Shown here piece by piece: positions 11,082 through 21,765 of a stretch of DNA of 24,903 nucleotides (position 1 is the first letter of the stretch; the number at the start of each line of letters is the position of its first letter). A program made the translations under genes and the position numbers. The notes under the pieces were generated by a model, which worked only from the letters and a program-made list of their open reading frames with translations, had not been told where the DNA came from and ran no database searches. This stretch comes from Letharia columbiana (Eukaryota; Ascomycota; Lecanoromycetes; Lecanorales; Parmeliaceae): NCBI RefSeq assembly GCF_014066305.1, contig NW_023501162.1, forward strand, positions 1-24,903, read 5' to 3'.

Positions 11082-11294
11082 TTCGAAAGTAATAATAATA
11101 AAAGCGAGATAAATAATAGTAGAGATAAAGAGAAAGAGAAGAATAAAGAGAAAGAAGAAGAGAAGAAAGATAAGAAGGATAATAAGATAAATAATAAGAT
11201 AAAATTTATCTATAAAGGCGATTTAAAGAGTAATCTTAATAATAATAGCGCTAATAACGATATCTTCGATAAAGACTTTAAGAAGTTTAACTAG
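11082..11294 (+). pseudogene. Open 70-codon Lys/Glu/Asn-rich segment in mutated DNA
   Basis: Codons from 11082 to the stop at 11292 are free of stops, which is unusual in this DNA. The product would be very polar, with runs such as KEKEKNKEKEEEKKDKKDNK, then KFIYKGDL and an Asn-rich stretch. GAA, AAG and AAT codons cannot become stops by C to T or G to A change, so a purine-rich strand would stay open after RIP. It could be the remnant of a low-complexity linker of an old transposon protein. No start, family or partner is visible. Confidence 0.3.
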
Positions 11295-11547
11295 CCCGTC
11301 GTTTTATATATATATATCTTATATTATAATATCTATTACTTCTAATAATATAATCTTTTCTTTATTATCTTTAGATATTAATATTTTTTATTAATTCTTT
11401 TAATATTATTTTTTATTATAATATTCGAGATTCGACTTCTTATAGCTAAGTTCTTTATCTTTAGATATTTTTTAAAATTATTAGCCTTTAAGCTCTTTTT
11501 CGATATTTATATCTTACGCTTTATATACTTATAAGCTCTACTTACTA

Positions 11548-11735
11548 AACTCGTTAATTACATCTTATATATTTTCTATAACTTCTTTACTAAGTTATTT
11601 ATTATACTTCTTAAAATAATCTTCTTATCGAATAAGATATTTTATCTTATTCTTTTTTATACGCTTTTTATATATAAATTCTATTAAATACTTATCGTTA
11701 TCTTTTATTAGTTTAGAAATAGAATATATAGAGAT
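11548..11735 (-). pseudogene. Chromodomain remnant of the degraded chromovirus
   Basis: Minus-strand translation gives YKKRIKKNKIKYLIR, a stop where the conserved Trp of WK-Y is expected, EDYFKKYNK, a second stop at the expected Trp of TWEP, then a block ending VIENI, stop, DVINEF. This is the signature of a chromovirus integrase chromodomain in which both Trp codons (TGG) became stops. Confidence 0.7.
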
Positions 11736-12149
11736 ATCTAGATCTTCTAGTCTTTATTTATATAATTTTAATAATAATATATAAAAATTAGAGTAAATTT
11801 AATAAGTAAACGATAGCTATAGCCAGTACGCTTATATTTTAATATATTTCTAAATATAAAATAAACTAATTAGCTTATTAGAAAGCTTTTTATTTAATCT
11901 CTTTTATTTTAAATTCTTTATAGAAAATATAATAAGATTATTGCGATTAAATTTTTATAATTTATAATTCTTATTATAAGACTTCAACTACGTTTTCTAT
12001 ACGCTTTATTAATATCTCATAAACTCTTATTAAATTATATCGATTTCTTTAATACGTTTTTTCGCTATAAATACTTTTCTTTTAATAGCGCTATTTTTAG
12101 CGATTAATTTAAGTTCTAATTAATATTTATATATAGCGAAAAATAGATT

Positions 12150-12780
12150 ATAATTAATTATTTTATACTCGCTTTAATAATACGTAAATTCCGCGATTAA
12201 TAAAAGCTTTATTTAATTATCTTATTACTCTAAATAATATATTTTTAAATAGTATTCTAAAGTCTAATTTTATCGCTTTATCTATTTATCGATTTATAAA
12301 TAAAAGATAATATTTAATTTATATTTTATATATAATTAATAATAAATTTCTAATTAAAACGTATTTATAAAAATAGATTTTCGATTTATAACGATATCTT
12401 CTAATATTCTATATCGAAGAATAATTTTCTTTATAAATAACTCTTCTAATTATATAGCGTTAATTATTTTATTAATAAATATATATCTTAATATTTTAAT
12501 ATATTAATTAACTATTATAAGAATTAAGTTATAAACGCGATCTTTATATTTACTAAAAGAATAGTTTATAATAAAATCTATTATAACTTTCTTTTATAAT
12601 CTTAGTAGTAAAGAAAATATATCTAGTTTATTATAGAAATAGTAATATTCTATCTTTATATATTAATAGATATTATATATATTAATATACTTCTTAATAT
12701 CTACGCGAATACTATTTTAGTAATATTTTCTAGTTATTATAATAGCGTTTTAATATCTCTTCTCGTATTAAGTCTTCTTC
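12150..12780 (-). pseudogene. Integrase remnant of the degraded chromovirus
   Basis: On the minus strand, from about 12580, a segment resembling the first catalytic block is followed by RYKSKIYFYKYVLIRN (the S-DRG-FTS-FW region, about 12350-12400). A decayed form of the STAFHPQTDGQTE box lies at about 12270-12310 (LLFINR, stop, IDKAIK). Order and spacing match a Ty3/gypsy integrase core. The assignment rests on reading through RIP-type substitutions by eye. Confidence 0.65.
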
Positions 12781-13999
12781 GAAGATATATAATCTATTAT
12801 TATATCTTAATAGTCTCTAACTATCTTAAACTTAATTATCGACGCTTTATATTCGCTAACTCGATATTTTATTAGCTTTACGCTATTTAATAAAAGCGTT
12901 CTCTTATTAAAATACCTTTATAAGTTTATAAATAAACTTATTATTTATATCATATATCGTTTTTCTAGTTATTAATACTTCGATAATTAAATATAAAATA
13001 ATTTTTTTATAATTAGTAGTTTTAATAATAGAGTTAAGTCGCTTATCGACTATATTATAAATATATTAAATAAATATCTTACTTAAACTCTCTCTTATTA
13101 AAAATTAAATTTTTTTAAATTTTAAAGAATATGTTATATTTAAGTAGGTTTCTTATATTATAATAATTATTAAATTCTTAAATATTATCTTTTTTATAAA
13201 TACTTCTTCTCGAGAATTAATATCTAAGAAACTCTTATTTATACTTAGATTATTTAATATAATAAGATATTTACTATTAGAATTATATTTATTATATATA
13301 TAATCTATATTATCTCTATAAGCTATCTTAATAATAGCTAAAATAAAAATTAAAAAGCTTTTAATTTTAATTAATTTTTATTATAATATAAAAAAGAACT
13401 TATTAATTAATTTATTTTCGTCTTTATAATTAAAACGTCTTAAAATATATTAGTAGAATTCATCTTATTTAATTTATGCGAAATTGAGAAATTATATAAA
13501 AAGAATTTTATTATTTAGCGAGCTTATCTACTATTTAGTATTAATTATTTTATAAAGTACTTTAAATTATTATAATTAATAAGAATTTTAATAAAATAAA
13601 AACTTCTCTTTAGATAATAACGCTAATATTTAAATATTATAATAATCGCGAGAAGTTTTTAATTATATATTTTATAATTATATTTCGCGTTAATTATCTT
13701 TTTTAAATAAAAAGCGATTAGATATTATTATTTATTCGTATATAGCTAAGTTAGTATACTCGTTAAAGCGAATAATAAAGTATTAATTTCGATTTAAATT
13801 AAAAGCTAAGAGTTAAAATACTTAAGAAGAGACGCGATTATAAAAGCGTCTTTTAGTTTTTTAAATATATACTCTATAATATCGAGCTATAGAAATAATT
13901 CTCACTTAATATTTTTTTGACTTCTCTTAAAAAGTTCTATTAAAGAGTTTATAATTTAAAAATAGTAATAAATAAATCTTCGATAGAAATTTATAAACT

Positions 14000-14580
14000 C
14001 TAGAAAAACTTATATATTATAATAGTCTTTTAATTTTAATTACTTTTAAATTATAATTACTCTACGTTTATCTATAATAATATTAATAATAAATATTATA
14101 AAGTCGAGAAATTTTGCTTTAATAATAAAAAGCTTATATTTTTCTAAATTTATATAAAGGTTATATTATCTAAATTAATTAAGTACTTACTTTAGATAAT
14201 CTTAAATACTTCTTCTTTATTTTAAAATATATAAAAATATATATAAAACTAGTTAATTAGCTTAATTAAAGTTTTATTAATATAAATCTAAAAGATTATT
14301 AATGCGTTAATTAAGCTAAATAGTATTATTAGATATTTAAAGTATCTATAATATATATAAAACGCTATCTTTTATTTATCGCTCTTATAAATTTATATAT
14401 AATAATAAGTATTCTTTAAATTAAATTTAATATATCGCTTAGAATTATTTAGACGATTGAGTATCTCGCTAATTAAGAATAATAAATATCGATTTTTAAT
14501 AATTATCTTATTTAATCTATAATAATTAATATATAAATATAAACCTTTATTCATTTTTAAAATAAATAGAATTAAGGCTT
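14000..14580 (-). pseudogene. Reverse transcriptase remnant of the degraded chromovirus
   Basis: The minus strand from about 14575 reads as a degraded gypsy RT. It has an MNKGLYLYINYYRLNKI block in place of the usual K-DG-LR-CVDYR-LN motif, then an NRYLLFLISEIL block, then KFNLKNTYYYI at the first catalytic Asp (Asp replaced by Asn). A degraded YLDD box follows (YIYFYIF then a stop, about 14221-14250) and is followed by NKEE. The spacing of the blocks fits the family. The catalytic residues are lost, so it is inactive. Confidence 0.75.
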
Positions 14581-16370
14581 CTATTAAACTTATAAACTAT
14601 CTTATTTAACTTTTCGCTAGAGCTTCGTTAAAATAAGTTTTTAATTTTATTAATTTTATATTAAATAAGTTATATAGCGAGCTTAATAATAATTTCGCTA
14701 TAGTTTTAATAGTATAATCGCGACTCTTATATAATAATAATCGATTTACTTCTTTTAATAAGAATATATCTTTATATTCTTTTAACTTATTAAAAAATTT
14801 AAAAATAACCTCTACGCTATCTATATAAATATTTTATATTTTAATTATAATAATTTTATATTTCTTATTTATAATTATTATTTTAACTATAATTAATATA
14901 TAGATAGTCTTATATCTCTATAAAGTATTCGCGAATTATTATAATATTAAAATCTCGAGTAATTACTTTTCGACGTTAAAACGCTAGATTCGATCTTTTA
15001 TATTTATTTTAATTCGCTTATTAATTAAGATTAAAAGACTTAAAACTATCGAGAGATCTTTCTTATTAATAGAATAGAAAATATATTTATAGCGCTTAAT
15101 ACGCTTTTAATTATTTTATAAATAATAGATTATCGAGTAGATATTATAGTAATAAGTTAATTTTCTATTTATCTATATAGATTTTAATAAAGAATTATTA
15201 ATCTTTATTAGATTCTATTTAATCGTAAAACGCTAGTTTATTATATTTATCTCTATATTATTATCGAAATAAATTTTAATAAGAGTCTATAACTCGTCTT
15301 AATTATTTAAAAATATTTTTTTTTTATAGATTAACGATAAAACGAATATTACTTCTATTTTTATTCTCGTTATTACGAAGCTTTTAACGAGAATTTCTTT
15401 TTTCACGCTAAGTCGATAGCGTAAAGCTTATAATTATTAATTAAATTAATAGATATCTTATTAAGATTTTTTATTTTTTATTTTTTCGATTTAATATAAA
15501 TATTAATATAATATTCTTTTTCTTCGTAATTATAGTATTTCACATTATTTAAATAAGACTTATTATTTTTAAATTTATTCTTAAACTTATAATCTCGAGA
15601 TCGTTTATCTTTTAAATCGAAGTCGTTTTATCTTCGCGATAATTATAATTTCTTATATTAAGAATTTTAATTTTCTCGCTATTAACTCTCTTATAAATTA
15701 GAAATATTATTTACTTTATATTCTCTAAAAGATTTTATTTTTAATTATTATTTTTTAAGTATATTATAAGTATTAAAAGTTTATCTCGCTTAATTAATAC
15801 GATTTAAATATTAATTAATTAATAATAAAGATTTATATAAAGCTTTATAAATAAGTAATATACTTATTAATTCTTAGTATAAGAATTTATTTAGACTTTT
15901 AGTAATCGAAGATAATTATCGAATTAATATATAATTTAATTTTAATTTTAATTAATATTTATATACGCTTAAACGACGTTAAGTTCGCGATTTATTAAGT
16001 CTTTAATTTAATTAATAGAAAACTAATAAACTTCTATTATATATAGTTATAATTTGAAAATCTATTCTTCTTATTAGCTTATAATTCTTTCTAATTATTA
16101 TTAAAAGATTAACGAATTTAAAGAATTTAATTCTTTTCGATAAGAAAGTTTTCTAAGATTAGACGAAACGTCTCGTTTATCTCTTATATTAGAGCTTAAT
16201 ATTTATAAATACTTTTTTTATAATAGATTAATAATTTCTCTAATTAAATCGTTTTTCGAGGTCGCTAGATAATATTATTATATTGGAGATTAATATTATT
16301 TATAATTCTCTTCGTTTCTAAAGTTGCTAATAATCTTAATCTATTATCGCCGCTATTACGACTACGATTT

Positions 16371-16626
16371 TGTAAGGGTAGAAGTACTCGGAGCGAACTG
16401 ATAGGCTCGCTTGCGTCGCTTGCCAGGCTGCAAGCTACGCAGCTAGGGCGAGTATCCAACATGCTTGGCAAAGTCTTAAATACTTGCGAGTCCCCTTTCC
16501 CTTCTTCTTTCTTTAGTTATTAGTTCATCTAGCAACTGATCTATCTATTCTATCAACTACGCATCCAGACCTCGTGATTGCATAGCTGCTACGCAGTTCC
16601 ATTGAAAGAGGCCTTGCTACCTTACA
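16371..16626 (+). repeat. 5' LTR
   Basis: 256 bp, TGTAAG...CTTACA, a perfect 6 bp terminal inverted repeat. It differs from the 3' LTR by six transitions and one C indel. A TATA-like box and the inferred transcript start lie inside it. Confidence 0.95.
16476..16482 (+). promoter_or_regulatory. TATA-like box in the 5' LTR
   Basis: TTAAATA, unchanged in the other LTR. It lies 39 bp upstream of 16515, the start suggested by the self-priming complementarity. Promoter use is inferred. Confidence 0.4.
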
Positions 16627-16629
16627 GTT

Positions 16630-16638
16630 CTAATAACT
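16630..16638 (+). other. Candidate self-priming primer binding site
   Basis: CTAATAACT, starting 4 bases after the 5' LTR, is perfectly complementary to AGTTATTAG at 16515-16523 inside the LTR. No TGG-type tRNA site is seen here. In Tf1 of fission yeast the 5' end of the transcript folds back onto the PBS to prime reverse transcription; this arrangement would fit that mechanism if transcripts begin near 16515. Confidence 0.5.
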
Positions 16639-16667
16639 CCGTTTGCACGGAGCTGCCCAGTTTAGCT

Positions 16668-17936
16668 ATGGCAAGTAACTCGCGAGCCGGTTCTATTGAC
16701 TTGCGAAGCAGAAACGTCCCATTACGACCAACTGGCGACGTTTCCAACCCAGCAGGCGACTCTCGTCAGAACACGCCTGCTACGCAACCAAGCGATCATG
16801 ATGCCAATCCTGACATCCGTGGGAATTCTGACAACACTGTCGGCGGAAACAATGACCGCCGGAGCGTCGCACCTGACCACCCTCCACCTGCAGGCGAAGA
16901 CCCTCGCTTCGCAGGCTTGACTCAAGTCCAACGCTATCGACTCCTAGAGCTTGATGCTGAGAAGCAGCTAGTCGTCGAAAAACTCAAGCTGACCGAAATG
17001 CAGAATGTGCGAGGACATCGCCGCGAGCATAGCGATGATCACTACCGTGATTCGAGCCGCAAGAAGGCAAGCGTCATTAAGGTGCCTGACACGCAGCACC
17101 TCAACAACTATAACTCGACAGTCATGTTTCTTTAAGACTGCGACGATTTCATCGCCTCGGCGCCTCGCATCGATTTTCGCACAGACGAAGAAAAGACTCG
17201 CTGGGCTTCAGCCCTCTTGGTGGATGCTAAGAAGCAGACCTGGAGGAATGCCAGAGATGCGATACTGCATGACACCGGGGAACCTACCTGGGAGGAATAC
17301 AAGGGGTGGTGCTTAAACCAAGTTCGCAACCCAGCCGTCAAGTCTCATGACGTAGGACGCCAGTTGGCCAAAGCGGTTATGAGAGACGCGCAGTCGGTAG
17401 CCAGCTTCAATGACTACCTCACCATGCTCTGGTCGCAGCGAGACCGCTATGTGATTAATCTGAAACGCATAGAAGGCCTACGAGATAGAGTGGTAGAGAA
17501 AATTCCTCTGAAAGTTATAAAGGAGGCTACTTAATCTACTACTTATACTATACTACTATAATAGTATTAGAGTATAGAGCAAAGGCTATAAAAAACGAAA
17601 GAGCTCTCTACTCTAGATAAGACTCGCTTTAGCGATAAGATAAGTAATCAGGGGAGCAGTGGTCAACAGTATGCTAAGCCTAAGGGACAGCATACGAAGG
17701 GCCAACAAGATCAAAAGAAGAGTTCGTCCTCGTCGGCGCCGTAAGGCCGAAAGCCTGAGCGGACCAAACCCGAAGGTGGCGACTCTCGTACCAAGCCTAA
17801 GACACCCCTTGTTGAGATATGATGCTATGATTGCGAGCAGCTGGGGCATTATAAGAATTCGTTTGAATGTCTAAACTACGTTGCGGGCAACGAAGCACGT
17901 AATTATGGATCGGGCAAGGGAAAAGGTAAAGCCTGA
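16668..17936 (+). pseudogene. gag: Gag polyprotein, interrupted by stops
   Basis: Structural protein that would form the virus-like particle and package the element's RNA. I start it at the ATG at 16668 (MASNSRAGS); an in-frame ATG at 16578 lies inside the LTR. The N-terminus is polar and Pro/Ser-rich. A capsid-type region follows at about 17136-17530 (SAPRIDFRTDEEKTRWA, then WEEYKGW and FNDYL). Next come a basic Lys/Gln/Ser-rich linker (17640-17815) and a zinc knuckle at 17823-17870 (CYDCEQLGHYKNSFEC), with spacing CX2CX4HX6C where CX2CX4HX4C is usual. It ends GKGKGKA. In-frame stops are at 17133, 17532, 17559, 17562, 17568, 17589, 17742 and 17820. Most fit C to T change of Gln codons. A frame of 422 codons is otherwise kept to the TGA at 17934, which may itself be mutational. 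Confidence 0.85.
17918..17924 (+). promoter_or_regulatory. Candidate -1 ribosomal frameshift site
   Basis: GGGAAAA sits in the phase G GGA AAA relative to gag, the X XXY YYZ pattern of -1 slippery sites, 10 bases before the gag stop. Pol lies in the -1 frame. In this copy the -1 frame meets TAA at 17927 immediately after the site, which would have to be a mutation. No downstream structure was established. Confidence 0.3.
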
Positions 17937-20900
17937 TACTTGCCGCTACAGCATTAGGTACGCTATCAACCAAGCGGCGACCTCGCTCTCTATTGTTAAG
18001 AGGCGAAATTATTATATCAAATGGAAAGCGTGAGATGACTGCCCTAGTAGATACCGGTGGCGAGGAAATCTTTGTGTCGCAATCTTTTATCAAAGAGACG
18101 CAGATTCCTAAACCTGAACACGCGCCAACAATGGTGCGTGCCATCGACGGTCATCAAATACCCTCGTATGGGAAGCATGATCTGGTCTTTGGCCTCGCGG
18201 ACAGTCGAGGAAAAAAGCAAGAGCAAACCTTGAAGGCGTATGCTGTGGATATGCGAGGATACGACCTTATTCTTAGTTTCCCTTGGATCTATGATGTCGA
18301 TCCGGATATCCATTGGCGCGAGCAGTTCTGGACCTACCGCGATTTTCCTGTGAGCGATGAGAAGCAAGCAGATATCGCAATGGTGGACGTGGAGCACTTT
18401 GCGTCATTGGCCAATGCAGCAGTTACGCATGGCCTGGGACAAGCGTTTATCGCACTCTTATATCAGATTCTATCTGAAAGCAGTGAAGATAATTGCGATG
18501 AAGCTATGCGGTGTGGTGCCACGTAGCTAGATGACCCTGGCGTGCCTGAACAACTTGAGGACCTATTAGAAGTCTTTTCAGAAGAGCTATCTAATAGTCT
18601 CAACACGTACGACCAGGTTGAACACCCTATCGACTTGCAACCTGGGAAGCTACCCAGAAGCGGTCCGATTTACAATATGTCGTATGACGAACTCGCAGCG
18701 ATCAGGGACTACCTGGATACTGCGCTTGAGAGGAAGTGGATTCGACCCTTAACCAGTTAGATTGGCTCGCCAGTGCTGTTTGTCAAGAAACCAGACGGCT
18801 CGCTGCGACTGTGTGTTGACTACCGAGGGCTCAACGAGGTAACTATCAAGAATAATTACCCGTTGCCACTGCTCTCAGAGACCTTGGAAAGGTTCGCACA
18901 TGCGAAGCACTTTATCAAGGTTGACATTCGCAATGCGTATTATAGGATACGAGTGCGAAAGGGAGACGAGTGGAAAACCGCCTTCCGAACTCGCTACGGC
19001 CAGTTCGAATACCAAGTGATGCCTTTTAGCCTCGCAAATGCCCCCGCAACCTTTCAAGCTTACGTGAATAAAGCACTCAAGCCATACATCGATGTCTTCT
19101 GCGTGGTGTACTTGGATGATGTGCTGATCTATTCCGAAACGGAAGAGTTGCATTGGGAGCATGTGCGCAAAGTGCTGCGCGCACTGTTGGAGCATCGACT
19201 CTATGCGAAGTTATCGAAATGTGCTTTCAATCGCAATGAGGTTACCTTTCTGGGGTTCTTAGTAAACCAGCGCGGCATCCAAATGGAGCCATCGCGCATT
19301 AAGGCCATCACTGAGTGGCCAGAACCAGAGTCTGCTAAGGACATCTTGGTCTTTCTAGGGTTCGCAGGCTTCTACCGGCGGTTCATGCGAGGCTTTTCGC
19401 AGATAGCTGCGCCTTTGACGGACCTGACCCGAGGAGCAAAGAAAGGCGAGACCAGACCACCCTTCGTGTTCAATGAGGAAGCACGTGAGGCTTTCAAGAC
19501 ACTCAAGCGAGTGTTTACCACCGCACCTGTGCTGGAACACTACAATTGGGAAGCACCGCTCATCATGGAGACCGATGCTTCCAACGCAGGTGCAGGTGGT
19601 GTGCTCAGCCAACTGAGCGGGGACGGGTAATGGCACCCCATTGCTTTTTCCAGCTACAAATTCAAAGGCGCTGAGTCTCGCTGGGACACCCATGACAAGG
19701 AGCTCTATGCGATTGTGCTAGGCTTTAAGAATTGGAGGCATTACTTGCAAGGTAGCAAGCACCCCATTCGTGTGATCTTAGATCACAACAACTTGCGTTA
19801 TTTTATGACGACAAAAGAGCTCAATGCGAAGTAGATTCGCTGGGCTGAGAAATTAGCTGCATTTGACTTTACCATCGAATATCGCAAGGGAAAACTCAAC
19901 CCTGCGGATGTATCGTTAAGAAGGTCTAATATTGTTAAACCGGATGGTAGCGAGGACAACAATGATGATTTCCTTTCTACCTTGCGAAACAAGCTTCGTA
20001 ATCAGGAATACCAACCTGATCTGCAGGAACGCAATGGCGTACCTGCTACAGTTAAACTTGCAGCGTTGACGGAGCAACTGGACGGTATTACCGTCGCAGA
20101 TACCCAAGTCACTGACTTGGATGAGAGAGTGCTCGACAGACGGACACGCATTCTAGATGCTGCGATGTCGTCCCGACTTCTGGTTCACCAGGTTTTGGAG
20201 TCGGAGAGGTCCTATTTGAAGCTGCGGGAACCGATGGTAGCATGGCTACTCAAATTGCAACGCAAGGACGCTTTCGTTGCGAATGAGGAGTGGCGCCAAA
20301 GGTACGCTGCTAAACAGGATGAGCTTTCGAAATGGGGAGTCGGTGAAGATGGACTGCTACGTCGTGGCCTCGCAGTCTACGTTCCTAACGATCCTGCTAC
20401 GAAGGAAGAGATCCTTCGCATGAATCATGATGAACCTGGTGCTGGGCACTTCGCCCGCAAGCGCACTGAGGAGGGCATCAGGTCCAAGTACTACTCGACA
20501 GGTATGATAAGCGACATAGCAGAGTATGTTCGCACTTGCCCCGATTGCCAAAGGGTGCGAGTTCATCATCACAAGCCGTATGGCGAGCTGGCGTCGATCC
20601 CCCCAGGTGGCGTGGATCCATTTCACACTGTGACACTGGATTTCATCACGGACCTACCACCTGCAAGGGATCCGTACACTGGCAAGACTTGCGATGCTGT
20701 TTTGGTCTTGGTAGACAAGTTAACCAAGCATGCAACGTACGTAGCGACCACTAAGGATCTGAAGGCTGATGGCCTTGCTGACATCTTGTGGCGGGAGTTT
20801 GTATCACTGCGCGGCATGATGCGCAACTTGATTTCGGATCGAGGCTCCCTGTTCATAAGCAAGTTCTGGATAACGCTATGTTGGCACCTGGGTGCGAAGC

Positions 20901-21765
20901 GCAGGCTAAGCACTGCGTTCCATCTTCAGACCGATGGTCAGACTGAGAGGCAAAACCAGGTACTGGAACACTACCTGCGGGTGTACTGCAACTACAAGCA
21001 GGACAACTGGCCTGAAATCTTGCCGATGGCTGCGTTCGCATATAACAATAGCGTGCACGCAAGCACTAGCAAGACCCCGCAAGATCTGCTGATGGGATAC
21101 ACAGCAGACTTAGGAAATGCTCCTGAGGGCAGGATCTTAAGGGGGAAGCACCGCTTGCTACAGAGCGAGCAGAATGGTTGCGAGAGATAAGATCGCACCT
21201 GAAAGGATTGTGGGAGCGAGCGTCGAAGTAGCAAGCAAAGTACTACAATAGCAACCACAGGGCTATAACCTTCAAGGAAGGAGACAAAGTACTATTGCGA
21301 AGCTTGAATATACGCACCTTGCGACCAAAGAAGAAACTTGATCACAGGCAGCTTGGACCTTTTGAAGTGCTGGAGAAAATAGACACGTAGGCTTACAAGC
21401 TAGACCTCCCTGCTAGATATGGAAGAATCCATCCTATATTTCATGTATCGCTACTAGAGCCGTGGCACTCGCGTAGTAATGATCCGGAGTCGTAAGTAGT
21501 CTTGATTGATGAAGAAGAAGAGTGGGAGGTCAACAAGGTGCTAGACAAAAGAGTTCGCAAGGGCGAGACTAAGTACCTTATTGACTGGAAAGACTCCCCA
21601 CCTTACGAAGCTTCGTGGGAATCAATAGAGTACCTCGAAAATGCTAAAGGCGTAATCAAGGACTTCGAGCAAGTAAAGGAGTCACACAAACCAGTACCCA
21701 AGACAAAGCTAAAGGCGCAATCGTCAAGGGGGGTCAAGAAGCGAGGAAGACCGCGGAAGCAGTAG
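17930..21765 (+). pseudogene. pol: Pol polyprotein: protease, RT, RNase H, integrase, chromodomain, AT-hook
   Basis: About 1278 codons in the -1 frame to gag. Protease: ALVDTGGEE, catalytic Asp codon 41 (18050). RT: KPDGSLRLCVDYRGLN, first Asp codon 332 in KVDIRNAYYRI, YLDDVLIYS with Asp at 396-397 (19115-19120). RNase H: METDAS, Asp codon 549, later DKELYAIV and LDHNNLRYF. Integrase: HHCC zinc finger (HDEPGAGH ... CPDC), then Asp 904, Asp 970 and Glu 1006, a DD35E triad. Chromodomain at 21523-21675, then the AT-hook RGRPRK. In-frame stops are at 18524, 18758, 19628, 19832, 21229, 21388 and 21493; each sits where Gln is plausible. A one-base deletion in the G run at 21141-21145 shifts the rest by -1. 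The catalytic motifs are otherwise intact. Confidence 0.93.
21523..21765 (+). other. Chromodomain and AT-hook tail of pol
   Basis: The fold signature WEVNKVLDKRV, KYLIDWK, YEASWES, then a C-terminal helix ending VIKDFE is the chromodomain of chromovirus integrases, which in this family can direct insertion to methylated-histone chromatin. One cage position is Trp (WEV) and a second is Trp (DWK). The third, usually an aromatic after WKG, is Ser (WKDS). The tail is basic and ends KKRGRPRKQ, where RGRPRK (21742-21759) matches the AT-hook core for A+T-rich minor grooves. Confidence 0.8.

Larger units (their letters stand above)
11540..16280 (-). mobile_element. Heavily RIP-degraded Ty3/gypsy chromovirus, minus strand
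   Basis: Read on the minus strand, the pol order is preserved: RT near 14580-14000, RNase H presumably about 13950-13450, integrase near 12780-12150, chromodomain near 11735-11548. Every domain is full of stops and substitutions of the C to T / G to A type. Protease and gag would lie at about 15400-16280 but cannot be read with confidence. LTRs are not recognisable. It is a different, older insertion than the plus-strand chromovirus that starts at 16371. Confidence 0.75.

Noticed and set aside
16627..16645. Ordinary tRNA-type PBS after the 5' LTR of the large element.
   Set aside because: The sequence starts gttctaataac and has no TGG start; self-complementarity to the LTR explains it better.
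16265..21258. Minus-strand open frames opposite gag and pol.
   Set aside because: Shadows of the well-supported plus-strand protease, RT and integrase frames.
17930..21765. Stops TAA and TAG at Gln positions could mean a ciliate-type genetic code.
   Set aside because: The element lies in RIP-mutated fungal-type DNA, the changes fit CAA/CAG to TAA/TAG by RIP, most Gln codons remain CAA/CAG, and frames end normally in TAG or TAA.
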